Shown: positions 10,703 to 22,900 of the stretch, one piece after another
Numbering within the stretch: position 1 is the first letter of the stretch
How the letters are laid out: each line of letters opens with the position of its first letter
Assembly: GCA_963854835.1 (NCBI GenBank)
Contig: OY978526.1
Coordinates: forward strand, 75,116,418-75,180,417
Length of the DNA stretch: 64,000 nt
Direction: 5' to 3'
From: Megamerina dolium
Lineage: Eukaryota > Arthropoda > Insecta > Diptera > Megamerinidae
The notes under the pieces: generated by a model
Database searches by the model: none
Told to the model about the DNA's origin: nothing
Seen by the model: the letters and a program-made list of their open reading frames with translations, nothing else
Made by a program: the position numbers and the translations under genes

Positions 10703-13190
10703 CTAATTCTGCTTATCCATATTGAATCCGGTTAAGCTAGATAACATCTTTCCTGTGAATTGACGTATTTCAAGCGGATCACTATCGTTAAAATCATCAA
10801 ATATCATTTGCATTTGATCCTTCAAACCATCCGAAATTGATGTTGTTATATGATCTCTAAACAAATTTGTGATTGGGCTCAAAATCAAACCAGTCAGCTG
10901 ACGAATTAAACGCATTTGATCCAGTTGCACATGAATATTGCTTTTGTTGTTTTGTTCAAAAAATATGATAATCAATAATAATACTACTTGTAGAAAAATT
11001 GATATGCAGGCATACCTAAATCTCATAATGCGAAAATCATTTAAACGTAATCTTGATGTTGGTACTTCAATTGCCAGTTCAGCATAAAAAATCGTATCTT
11101 CCAGATTACCAATTACCTTTCCGTATCCATCCAATGGCATTAAACGTAAAAGAAAATTGTATTCAAACTGCAAACAAAAATTGTATTCATTAAAAATTCA
11201 TTGCATGCACATCAGCAAAGTGCTTTGGACGTACAGTGATGACGAAGGCCGATAAAACGAACACGTCTAAAGTGAAACATCGCTATTTTGAATGCATTGA
11301 CATATCTAGGTACGTATATTATGAACGATAGAGATTATTCGATATAGTGAAAATGTATTGTATGATTTTTTATTAATGTACTAATTTGATAGTTCTTCAA
11401 TAAAGTTAGTAAATTAATTATTAGATAACTACTACTTATTATTATTTCATGGAAATGTTTTGTGATGCGATTAAATACAGATGTTTAAATGTATGTATTC
11501 TACTACATATTTCATAATTATTGGGATGAAATTAATCAAATACTGTATGCTTATTACTATGCGCCTGCATACACTCATTCCATTTCTCATTATACAGCTA
11601 TCGTTGGAACCGAGCTTGATACTTTAAAATTTATGTAAATCATTCGAAAGATTCAAACTCAGCCACGAAAAACAACCAAAAAAAGCATATTAAAGCATTT
11701 TGAAATGAATAGAATCTTGCCTGTAAGCTCCTAAGTGTCAGATTGAAACGACAAACAAAAGATCGCTCTCCATACGTCATAAACGCATCTCCGTATCGTT
11801 TGACTCCCTCGATATTGTAAGCGATTCCATTTGATAGAAAAAGACCCACTTCATATGTTGCAAAAAGTGGACTCTGAAAATATAATTAATAGATAAATAT
11901 TCTAAAAACGTATTTAATTAAATCAATTTATATTTGAAGTGATGACAAAGCTCAAGTAGCATATATTTATGTATGAATAACTATTCTACTATCTCTATTT
12001 ATATATATAAATATATACTTTGTATTTATGACAAGAATAAAAATTATCAATAAATCGATCATTAATAAGGGATTACATCATTTGAAAATATGAATAAATT
12101 CTAAAAGCAATTGCTTCTAGATGAAATTTCTAAGCAATTACCACATTACAAAACCCCTCGATATCTGCAATAATCTAATAGAATCTTATAAGCCAGCGTA
12201 TGTTTAGAATGCCCAAATTATGTAGTGAGTTCCAGAAAACCCAATTTTTTTTTAAAAAATCTGATAAGAACGAAATGGAGTACCTATTGCCAATAAGCAA
12301 TATATGGCCCATATTAAAAATCTCTACCTTTGGTGTTTTTGCGATAACTAGATAAAATTTGGTGGTCGTAATATTGCAAAAAAGACCACAACATCAAAAG
12401 CAACAATTAAAAGAGATTGGTTAAATTAATATAAAATAGGTATCAAAGATATTTTTGTTGCTGTTCTCTTTCTTTTGAGACTTTGAGTGTCTTTTTACGC
12501 CTTTTTTCTAGAATTTTTTTTTTTAAACATTAATCTCATAAGGCGTTCACCAACTGTGCAGCATCTTGGAAAAAAATATCGCTGTAGACAATTACACTTT
12601 TAAAGTAGTAAATAAATTTGTTTGTCTCGTAAGCAGGATTTGAAATTATGTAAAAGTAACTCTAGCTACTTGGTGCTCATTAAAATGAGAAGTCTAGAAT
12701 GAAAACCTATCTATAATACGATTTATAATCCGATATTGACATAATTAAGCGCACTAAACTCTAGCGGCTATGTTGGCTTGGTCATGTCGATCGAAAGGAA
12801 TAAGCTACTCATAACACCCAATGAATTCGATTCGTAAGAATTCATAATTTCCTTTTTCAGTTTTGCTAGAAAAAAACCTTCAACGCATAAATAAATCATA
12901 TTCTGAAAATTTCAGTAAATCCACAGATCAAATATTTTAATAATGATTTTCAACTTACAATGCTAATAGTTTCCTTCATATCTGGCAACGTTAAATGCTC
13001 GATACTTAAATTTCGTATGTGTTCTAATAACATTGGGATTACCATATCGACTTCTTCATTAATATTAGACCATCCAACATCATCACTTTGAAAGCTGCTT
13101 ACGTTATCAGTGTTTCGAGTAAATCTGCGGTGTACTTCATTGAAGATGGTAGAAGGAATTTGCTCAGTTTCATCAAAATTACTTTCTCGC
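10703..13190 (-). CDS. Group-7 mite-allergen-like secreted lipid-binding protein (5' exon missing)
   Basis: Four exons join in frame: 12959-13190, 11721-11873, 11016-11167 and 10703-10940, giving about 257 codons. The order NINEEVDMVIPML, then GIAYNIEGVKRYGDAF, FEYNFLLRLMPLDGYGKV, IFYAELAIEV, LNDFRIMRFSNIHVQL and LILSPITNLFRDHITTSISD follows the Grp7_allergen fold (LBP/BPI-like elongated lipid carrier, related in shape to juvenile-hormone-binding proteins). Insect members are usually secreted and gut-expressed. The first exon found starts in phase 2, so an upstream exon with start codon and signal peptide must exist; I could not find it. The intron after exon 11721 uses a GC donor (CAG|GCAAGA). 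The last intron (10941-11015, 75 nt) has no stop and is a multiple of three; if retained it adds a hydrophobic segment. Family assignment is from motif order, not a database search. Confidence 0.65.
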
Positions 13191-15500
13191 CTATTAATGA
13201 AAACATTGTATAACTACTATAAATTGTTGTTGTAAAATTTTAAACGTAAATTTATTAGGGGTTTTAATTATAAAAATATTTATAATTATGATGTATGTAT
13301 GATAATCTGGCAACGTTATATGTTTTAAATGATGTTATGCAACGCCATTCTGAGAAGAATAGAAAAGCGCGTAATTGAGCGAAATTTGAAAGAAAATTTG
13401 AAATTTAAAATTAGAAATTCAAATGAAAAATATAAATATATTTATTCCATTATCATTTATATAAGAATTTATAATTCTATGAATTATAAATTAGTATAAT
13501 TATAATTAGTTATCTTTGGTTTTGTAAAGTAATTAATGGAAAACATCCATTTTAATGGATGTTTTTTTTTTCAATTTTAATTAAGCGAATTAGTAAACAA
13601 AATTAAATCAAGATACGTACATACATATGTAGCAATAAGGTCCATTTTTAAGCCCTCCCGATTTTTAAAATGAGATATTAATTAATAGACATCGCTGTTT
13701 TCTGTATTTAAAATTGAAATATATTCTAATAAATCATTTAATGTGAAACATAAATTATTTCTGTTGTTTTTATTTTTTCAAATTACTAAAAGCGCAAGCT
13801 ATTTTTTTATTTTTATTTGAAAATTAAAGTGTATGTTTAAGCACCTACTTATGTCTATAGTGTACACTTTGTTCGGCGTTTTATAACATGAATATTGTAC
13901 ACATTGTACATCATTTTGAAGATCAATCAGACTTACAAATATACGCTTTAATAGTATAACGCAAAAAAAAACTAACTAATGAAATTTTAAAGACAATAGG
14001 AAACGACAACACGAACATGGTAATCAAAGCTACATATTTTCATTTTTGCAATAGTGTTATGTAATAAACATACATATATTACATATATACACTTGTATGT
14101 ACGTAGCTACGTACATAATACTTAATAAAAGTAAAAAGAAAAGAAAATGAAATAATAATTAAAAATTAAACCGAAAGCAAACTTTGGGTTTACTCTGATA
14201 ATATGGGGTTGACGACACAAATAATAATAATTTGATAATGAGTAGCAGTCGGAATAAAAGCTACACCCAAGAAAAATATTAAATGCTTCCGTTCAGAAAT
14301 AATGTAGAAATATTCCCATACGCCTCTTTTGGAAATCCAGCAGATTTTACAATTGGCATTGTTGTCACTCCTTGTGTACGGAATTTATGTGAAAACTATT
14401 TATAAAAAAAAAGAAACACAAAAAAGAGTTGCATTGTTTCCAATGCGGTTTTCTTGAAATACTTTCCTATAAATTCTTGAGAGAACATAGGAGATTGGGA
14501 AGCATTCTCCTAAGGCATTATGTACTCAAACTAAATAAAGTGTCTTACGGACGAACATGTTTTTTTACATTCATATTTCCTACAAGGTGTTATTTAATTT
14601 ATTTAATCATCCGTATCTGATTAATCAAAACTATAATTAATCAATTATTCGATTAATCTAAATTTTTGTTTAAGGATCTTTTTATTTATGTGGGCGGACG
14701 TTTATTGTTGATAATATTACTGTAACTTTTAATGCCTTTTGATGTCGTATTCGTATATCTTTAATGAAACTGTCAATGCAATGTGATTTTTTGTTATTCT
14801 ATGTGTGCTTAATGTATATTTTGATAGAAATACTTTAAAATTAACTACACCTAAATCAAAACTAGTTATGTCAACATATGGCACACAAACTGTTCTTTTA
14901 ATTCAAAATCTTGATAAAATAAAACCCAAACAAAATTCGCCAGCGTAATTTTACAAAAACCATGATAACCATAATGAACCATAAGCAAAATAGTTCACCT
15001 AACACCAGTTCACGCTTTTACTTTATATTATTATTATTTTTTATTTTATTTTTTTTTTTATTCATATTTCCCTTGCCCTCCACTATTTATTTTCGTGTTC
15101 ACATTCTAAATGGCTTTCCTTGTTTATCTTTCTTTTTTGTGTTTGTATTGCTAGTATTATATTTCCAAAAAATTTGCTCATATTTTTATGTATTTATACC
15201 TAGAACCAAAATAATAATAATAAAAAGTTAATTTTTTTTTTTGGATTGTGCCAGACAAATACCAACAATTCGATGTGCAAACACTTTTTACCGGGTGTCT
15301 CATATTATTTCGTATAATGGTAATCACTTTCAATTTCTGTGTCTCTAAAAAATAATCTTGACTTCATATTACCTAAGTGGCAAATTTCTACACACTACTA
15401 CTACACTCAGCACACTACAATTTATACCTTTTTACCAATAGCGAGAAACTCTGACATTTGTACAGTTAATTTGACAAGTTATACCGCACTTTTATCCAGT
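13191..15500. other. AT-rich stretch, probably intron 1 and 5' flank of the group-7-like gene
   Basis: No convincing exon, transposase fragment or tandem array was seen. The missing first exon of the group-7-like gene should lie here or further right. Homopolymer runs and short chance ORFs only. Confidence 0.35.
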
Positions 15501-15519
15501 TTTATTAGATATAATGTAA

Positions 15520-16245
15520 ACAATTACAGCCGAACAGCGTTTACAAATTGTGGACATTTTTTAACAAAATACCATCGGCCAACTGAGGCGAGAATTAGCA
15601 AAACAATTCAATTATCTCCAACTCATTTTACTCTTCTAGAATCCCATCCAGAAACGAGATTGTTTAGAATGCTTGCAGAAGAAAATATCACCAGTATGAT
15701 CCAAATTCATAAATTCGTGAACCTGCACTAAAATCTGAGCTACGCGCTTTTCTCCTACAAGATTCAATAGGTACAAGAATTGAAGCCAACGGACCATCAA
15801 TTACGATGTGAGTTAAGAAATTGGTCGCTTGAAAAGTTATATTTAGTGATAAGGCTCTCACTTCTAGCTCCATGGCCTTATGAATAAGATCCACGACTCA
15901 TCAACTACTAATGCCCAGCGAAAAAAACACTATTTGGTACGGTCTGTGGACCGGATCTTCAAAAATGAAGAAAATCGACAACTTTTTATCACCAAAAAAT
16001 GCGTGTACATGGTCTGGAAGACTTTTAGTTTCAGCAATATGGTGAGACATGCAATTCTGCTAACGAAATCATCGATTTATTGAAGGAATTATTTATAGAA
16101 AATATTATCTTCTTGATTTTCTCTGATTTTCTGGAGTTAATTGATCCCATTGGTATACGCCGACAACTATTGCAAAACCAAAATAAGGCGACCATTCGTG
16201 ATATATGGCTTCAAACATTCGACAAAGTAGTTAGAAATTGGTACT
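15520..16245 (+). pseudogene. Degenerate Tc1/mariner-superfamily transposase remnant
   Basis: Pieces in shifting frames resemble an insect transposase with an N-terminal helix-turn-helix: TAEQRLQIVDIF, then HRPTEARISK, TLLESHPETRLFRMLAEENI, a SHF-LHGLMNKIH segment typical of the block after the first catalytic Asp, and IRDIWLQTFDKVVRNW resembling the C-terminal block. Several stops and frameshifts break it, and no intact catalytic triad remains. Terminal repeats were not identified. Superfamily assignment is tentative and rests on motif order. Confidence 0.45.
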
Positions 16246-17930
16246 TCACAATTATATGTTTTTTAGTAATTCCATTTTCAATACTACCCTGTACAAAAAA
16301 ATTATCTTCTAATTTTTCACACTTCTTCGATTCGAATGAATAAATTTCGTACCTACCGAGATCAGAATATGCGAAATTGTTTTTATAAATCCAGTGGAAA
16401 ATCATATAATCAAGATGCAAATTAATCGATTAGTCAGAAGTTTTATGAATAGAAATATTTAGCACTCTTGAGATTTAATAGGGATACTTTACAATATAAG
16501 GTAATACACAAAGTGGTAGTTCAATTAAAAGTCGTCCTTACAAATCCCATTGGAATTTCATTATATTGTATATCTCGAAAAAAAAAAACAAATAATTTCG
16601 ATTTCTTCCTACGATTTGATATCTACAGTGCTCGCAGAAAAATTTATCATAAAAAAACAAATAAATTGAGACACTCATCGATCTCAGAAAAATTCTGACT
16701 TCCGTTTTCTTGTTGCACTATGCTTTAGAAGTAAGAATTCCAAACTCAAATACTATAGCAAATAATTACTTTTTTCCTTTGTGTCGAAAAAAAGTTAAGT
16801 ACACAATTCATGAATTAGGGTTAAAACCAAACAAAAAGCTTAAACATTTTGTTGATTAAACAAAATTCTGATTCAAGCATTCTACGTAATTAAACAAAAT
16901 GCTACCATAAAACATTCTGATTAATCATTATTTTCCATTAAACGTCTAATTGCACAATTCTATATTATTTGCAAGTGTCGGTTTTACGTAGTAGGAAAGT
17001 TTACCTTATTTGTTGTTCACCTCTTGTTAATATTGTAAATAAAGAAATTAATTTGAGACTCGTTAACAAACTGTACACACACATCTTATGAAAATTATTC
17101 TTGTCAAAATTAATTATGAAAAATTGTTCAATTTTTTTATTTGGTTTGTTTCTTTTTCCGCGGAATAGATTTTTCAAACTGATCAAAGGTGAATCAATGA
17201 ACAACAAACATACTATATATTAGTACTTAGTACATATGTAATTCAAGGTTCGACTTTATCCACTCAACCATACGTGATTAACTTAAAAATTCTGTAAATG
17301 CGACCGGACTTAAACGATGACAATTACTAAGTACCTACATACAATAATCTTTAGGTATAGTAGGTATTTAAATACACATTTTTATTACTAATTGGAGTAT
17401 ATTAATCATATCGCAATTTATTAACTTATTCACAAGTTACCGCACTAGGCAGCACAAATAACGTATTCAATGCACTTAAATGTACACAAATAACACATAC
17501 AAATGCAGTTGTGTATATGCAGTATCGAATTTTAAATTTTATATGCAATTATTAAAATTGTTTTCAACAGTTTACGACTTATCAAATAAATAATAAGTAC
17601 ATCCTCATTCAGGTGCGATTCCGAGTTTACTAAACGCATACAACACAATTCGCAACAAATTAGCTTATTCATAACTAAATACATAGACTCCAGCTTTCCA
17701 GCCTTGATCTTGATGAGCTTTTTTGTAATAGTGCTTCCCAAGCGACAAGTTAAGCTTATTTATCTACTGCTTACAAACAGCATACTACTGCTTTTATTTT
17801 ACTATACTATTGACATTCGGTTGTGCGTACCCACAATGTAAATAATAATAACAACAGTAGCTTACTTTTCATCAATTAAATGGTTACTAACCTTTACGCT
17901 ATGTCTATTTTGAAGCGTATAAGCTTCGGT
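16246..17930. other. Intergenic stretch, nothing recognised
   Basis: AT-rich DNA with short chance ORFs. No repeat termini, coding similarity or regulatory motif that I can support. Confidence 0.35.
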
Positions 17931-17934
17931 AAAG

Positions 17935-19650
17935 TGTCTCGCATTTTAACAGCATGCTTCGCTACATGCTTTGCTGACGCCAGTTAGAAGCCCAAACGCT
18001 GATAGCTTCTCCAGTACTTGATCTTTCCCCTGGAGGTTGGATATTACTTGTACTCCAGCGGGTGCCGAATACATCACCTTCTTAATTGCAGGGTGTTGTT
18101 TTACTAGCCCATATAGCTTTTGATTATACATTATTCAGTACTCGCCACCAACGCAAATGGACGCAAGACTGTTGCTTTGAACTTTCCTTCTGAAGACTTC
18201 AAGCCTTCTTTCAATAGAAGCTCTAGCTTCAACGCCATATGTAAAGACAGACCTGATGAGAGACTTATAGAGCGTAATATACGTTTTTCGAGAGGTTGCT
18301 CGATTTCGCAATTTCAATTTCAAAAGTGGGTGCCGTACCTCAGTGGTTAGGGCGTTGGCCTTCTGATCGTAGGTCGTGGTCGTAGGTCGTGGGTTCAATC
18401 ACCGGCTGAAGCATAACTAAATTTAATATCGAAAAGATTTTTCTTTCGAATGGTACCCACCTTGACAATACTTCCGGCAGTAACAATTTGCCAAAATGCT
18501 TCTTAAAAAGAGCTTTGTGACAAAACTAAGTTAAAGTGCTGTCACAAGGGTTCTGCCCTTCGGAACCGGCTAATATAAGTAGGTCCCTTCTAATGCTGTC
18601 CGAATTTAACAAGCACAACAGTATTGAAAGAGAAGCTCGGTGGTATCACAATGGGCCTTTCTGGCCTAAGTGTGTCCTCTCAGAGAGAAGGCAGCCACAA
18701 TAACATAACATAACATACTTAACCCAAATCAGCATCTGTTTGCAAGAGTGATCCTTCGCAATATCTCCAGGCCAACGTCGTTACTGGTGTTAATCTTAGT
18801 TCCCAGATAGACAAAGTTCTTTACTACTTTTAAATCGTGGTTGTGAACAGTGACATAGTGTCCAGGTTTTAGACACTTCGTCCTGCCCTCGTTCACTGTA
18901 ACACCCCTTCAAATCGACTGTCTTTCCAATTCAGAGAAGGTTGTACTGACTCCTCGCATATTTATATCGATTATATCAATGCTGACGATACGTATACTGA
19001 CGATATGCCAAAAGTATGACACTTTGTGCTACTATGTTGTAAATCAGCATAGTATTTTCTCCATAAAACGATTGAAGAAGTTACACTATTACTAATCGCC
19101 TTTGGTGAAAGCTCGTTCGGTATTAAATGCGAGACAGAATTAGCATTGTCATTCTGCAAAATCAAATGAGCGTTGCTGAAATACTGAGCTAAGCCACTAC
19201 TGATGATTGGAGCTAATCACTTAACAGACTGTGGAAAGATGCTTTATAATAAAAAAAATAGGTGGTGTGTGCCGTGGCTTCACATGCTTCAATATTTCAC
19301 ACAGTATGCACGATAAGACTTTGTATGCGATGCTCAGGATATTGATCCGCGGTAATTGGCGCAAATTGTGGCGTCCCATTTCTTGTGTACGATGCAGACA
19401 CCCTCCAATTTTAGGGCTTTCGTCCAACCATATTATATTTGTGAGCTAATGATCAGTGAGCAACAGATCGAGCAGTCTTACATAACTCGGCAGGAAAGCC
19501 ATCAGCTCCACGGGCTTGTTGTTCTTCATACTTAAACACATTCGTTAAGGAATTGTGATGTCAGCCTCGTATTTTTCAAGCACATCAACCAGCTAGATAA
19601 AGGGTGCGTATGAAAGAATCGGATATTCTAGGATATCTAGGTATCAAGGT
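17935..19650 (-). mobile_element. RTE-type retrotransposon remnant, interrupted by a SINE
   Basis: Minus-strand blocks in order: an RT N-terminal motif (INILSIAYKVLSCILCE, about 19221-19427), then the segment at about 18718-18960 matching 63241-63420 of the better copy, then after the SINE at 18328-18717 the C-terminal part (SLIRSVFTYGVEARAS) and the 3' end down to about 17935. Stops and frameshifts are frequent. The stretch 18960-19220 has no match to the other copies and may be a further insertion or diverged sequence. Confidence 0.65.
18328..18717 (+). mobile_element. tRNA-derived SINE, copy 2 (near full length, nested in RTE)
   Basis: The box A region is slightly mutated (TACCTCAGTGG), box B is GGTTCAATCA, and the whole body plus 3' domain (GAAGCTCGGTGGTATCACAA, GGCCTAAGTGTGTCC) is present. 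It ends in a short tandem tail of AACAT units. It carries a 12-bp internal duplication (TCGTAGGTCGTGG region, about 18364-18388). It sits inside the minus-strand RTE copy, so it is the younger insertion. Confidence 0.85.
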
Positions 19651-19932
19651 ATTTCGTTCATTTTTGAGGCTCATCAACATTAACGTTTAACCTCTAACCG
19701 GGGAAGTTTTCGCCAAGTAGGCCCATAATGTCGTTTAGTGCACTTAACCGATCGAATGTAAGTATGTAGGCACTTCATTAGCATCATACGTATTAAGTAT
19801 ATTAAGTAATAAAACACGATTTTTGGCTGTTGTTTTACTGTGTAGATTAAAATGATATATTTGTGAATGAAATATTGAAACATTTTATCTTATTACGTAA
19901 AATTGTATGTAATAATTGAGAATGTGAGTTTC
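19651..19932. other. 3' flank of fatty acid synthase 1
   Basis: AT-rich. No canonical AATAAA on the minus strand close to the stop codon was obvious, so the polyadenylation signal is a variant or further away. Confidence 0.35.
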
Positions 19933-22900
19933 TTAAACAACTTTTACTGGCTTAGCATCTCGAATGTATTCTTCAAAGTTTTTATCATCCTCCAACGCCG
20001 GGTGGAAGTCGTTTATCAACTGTGGCAGTATAGGATTCTCCAACATTGTTGTGTGATTGCCGTCTATTACCTTTAAAGTAACACCGCCCTTGGTAATACT
20101 GGACAAGCAGTACTTTTCGTCAATGTCTTGCAGTGCCACCTCTGCAGGACGTACTAATACAATTGAAGACTTCAACTGTTCAATATTCTCCAAGTCATAC
20201 TGAATGGTTGATACCACACGAGAAACCATTGCATTAAGTACGGTTCTTGAATATTCTGTCGTGTACACATTTTGCTTGGTGACATATTCTAAAAATTGTG
20301 CCATTTTCTCTTCTAATGTTTCTAGTTTTAAGAAAATTGACATTGCTGCTTCTTTTGTTAACTCTGGGAATATTTGATTTACAATAGTGGCGAATACTAA
20401 ATTGTAAATATCCAGCTCATTATAATTTTCACCAATATGCGCTAGTGTCAGTTTCTTCAAAAAATGTGGAGCACCATCAATAAGAAAGAGTTTTCCTCGA
20501 TAGCCGACGTTTTCAAGCATACTGGCGAGTTTTAATCCAATAAATGTACCATACGAATATGCGATTATATAGAATGGCTCCGTCGGTTTAAGAACCGATT
20601 TTACATGCTGTGATAGAAAATATGTAGCATAACCAACATGTTCATCATTTACAAAAAATAGTACATACCTCAAAACTTGCTTCGGCAATACTTTCTACTG
20701 ATCTCATCTCCGCAAATTTATGCAATTGCAACACATTTGTTGCATTTTTCAGATGATTTGCGATGTTGTACCATGCATGTCCGACGACGCCCTCCAAACC
20801 AGGTATAATAATACTTGGTGAAGAGTCCATTTTTGACAGATCAACGATAGTGTCTAATTTCAGCATAATTTCATTGCAATGAGATTCATCTCCAATGTTT
20901 CGTAGTAAAATCTCAATGCCCAACAGTTTATTTTCTGAGGCAAATATCATTTTAATGTCGTCGATATTTTTGCTTTTGCGCGCATCATCGTATTGCTGTA
21001 ATTTCTGTAGGGTCAAAGCTCGCAGATCTTGCGGTGTCAACGTTAATTCGAAATCTCTTTCCAATGTTTGTTTAATTTCAACTGCCATTAATGAATCCAT
21101 GCCCATTTCGGAGAGCGTCGTGCCCACCGATACTGATTTTGAATCACGGATTCCAATAATATTCATGACTGTTTCAATAATACTCTCATTATCAGAACGA
21201 ATACGTTTCTCTGCGACTACCATACTGGCTACAAGCGGCTCAGGACTAGATAGTAAAGTATCCAATTCCTGCAAGCATGATGAAATACGTTGCTGCAGCG
21301 TACCGCCGATTTCCATATCGATCTTATCGTCAGCTAAATCTGCCACTAATCCTACTTCACCAACAGCGCCCCATTGTATGGCTTTGCCCGGATAACCGTT
21401 TCTAACACGATTCTCAATAATTCTTTCCATAATTGAATTTGCCATCCCATAATTTGTTTGGCCAGCATTTCCGCGACCGCAAGAGACACTTGAGAATACA
21501 ACAAAATGTTCCAATTTGGGACAACAAGTACGAGACAATTCGTCCAGGAATTTGGTGGCAACTGCTTTAGGAGCAAAGCTCTCCAAAAATTTATCATTAG
21601 TTTGATTAATGAAAATGCCATCGCGTAAAACTACGGCTAAATTGAAGATGCCACCAATTGGACCCAATTTTTCGGCATCTTGCAGTAATAGTTTGCATCC
21701 ATCCAGTGTTGTAATGTCATTAGTACTAATGACCACTTCACAACCATATGTTTTCCATAAACTAAAAATATATAACATCAAAAATTTTATAAGAGAAAGT
21801 ATACAATTGGCACACTCACGCAATTCTGTGAGACTGATAATCTTTAGTAATGCCTCTGCTCGAACTAAGCACAAACTTTCTTGCCCCACGTATGGCCATC
21901 CAATCAGCTAACTCCAAACCGAATCCACCAAGTCCACCAGGGATGATATAGGTCAAATCTGGTTTAAAGTACACCTGCTTCAGCACTGTAACAGGCAGAG
22001 TCAACGCCGATTCGGGGTCATCGCGAACTTTTACTATAACCTTGCCAATATGTTTACCTCCAATGAGGTGTCGAAAGGCTTGCTCAATTTCATTTATGGA
22101 GAAAACGGTTACTGGCAACGGTTGAATGATGCCCTTTGCAATATCTTCATAAATTACGTTAGTCAAAAACTGCAAATCAGCATATTCGAAATAACCGAAA
22201 ATTCCAATTTATCTATGGTCAAATCAAATTTTATCTATGTATTTACCTCAAGTTCTTCATTAGTTGCATATAATAATCGATCTGCCACCGTTGGGAGGAA
22301 TGTTATTTCTTTAAGGAAACAGCTCATGCCCAATTTGCTATCATTAGCCATATCGAACTTTCCAATTTCCAAAAAATGCCCACCATTGCCCAGACAACGC
22401 ACCGACGCCAACAGTTTTTCTTCGGCTAATGAGTTCAGAACAAAATCGACTCCCTTACCATTCGTTTCACGGTAAATCATTATTTCAAACGAAGTATCAC
22501 GTGAGTATCCAATATGTGATTCTAAAAGTTGAATTATGAATTCTCTTTTCGATTAAGCCTCTATATGAAATAATAAACCTTTGAGCTGCGGAAAAGTTTT
22601 CAAGAGGAATTGTTTCTTCTGCTCCGAACTACAAGTGGTGAATACTTCCAAGTTATAGGCCAATGCAACACGTATCGCTGCCAAACCAATTCCACCAGTT
22701 CCAGCATGAATAAGAATACTCTTTCCTTTACGAATATCCGTCCTCATGAAAAAAGCATAATAAACAGTAATATATACAACAGGCACTGTTGCCGCTTGCT
22801 CGAGGGTCCAACTATCAGGGATGTTCCATATAAGTGCGGATGGCTTTTTAACGTAGGATGCAATACCTGCCTTCGGCACCATACTCATTACTCGGCGTCC

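Noticed and set aside
15339..15731. 130-codon ORF as a gene
   Set aside because: Part of it lies in the decayed transposase remnant in a mixed frame; the rest is AT-rich chance sequence.
20895..21395. 166-codon plus-strand ORF opposite FAS 1
   Set aside because: Antisense shadow of the KR/ACP exon; composition explained by the complementary codons.
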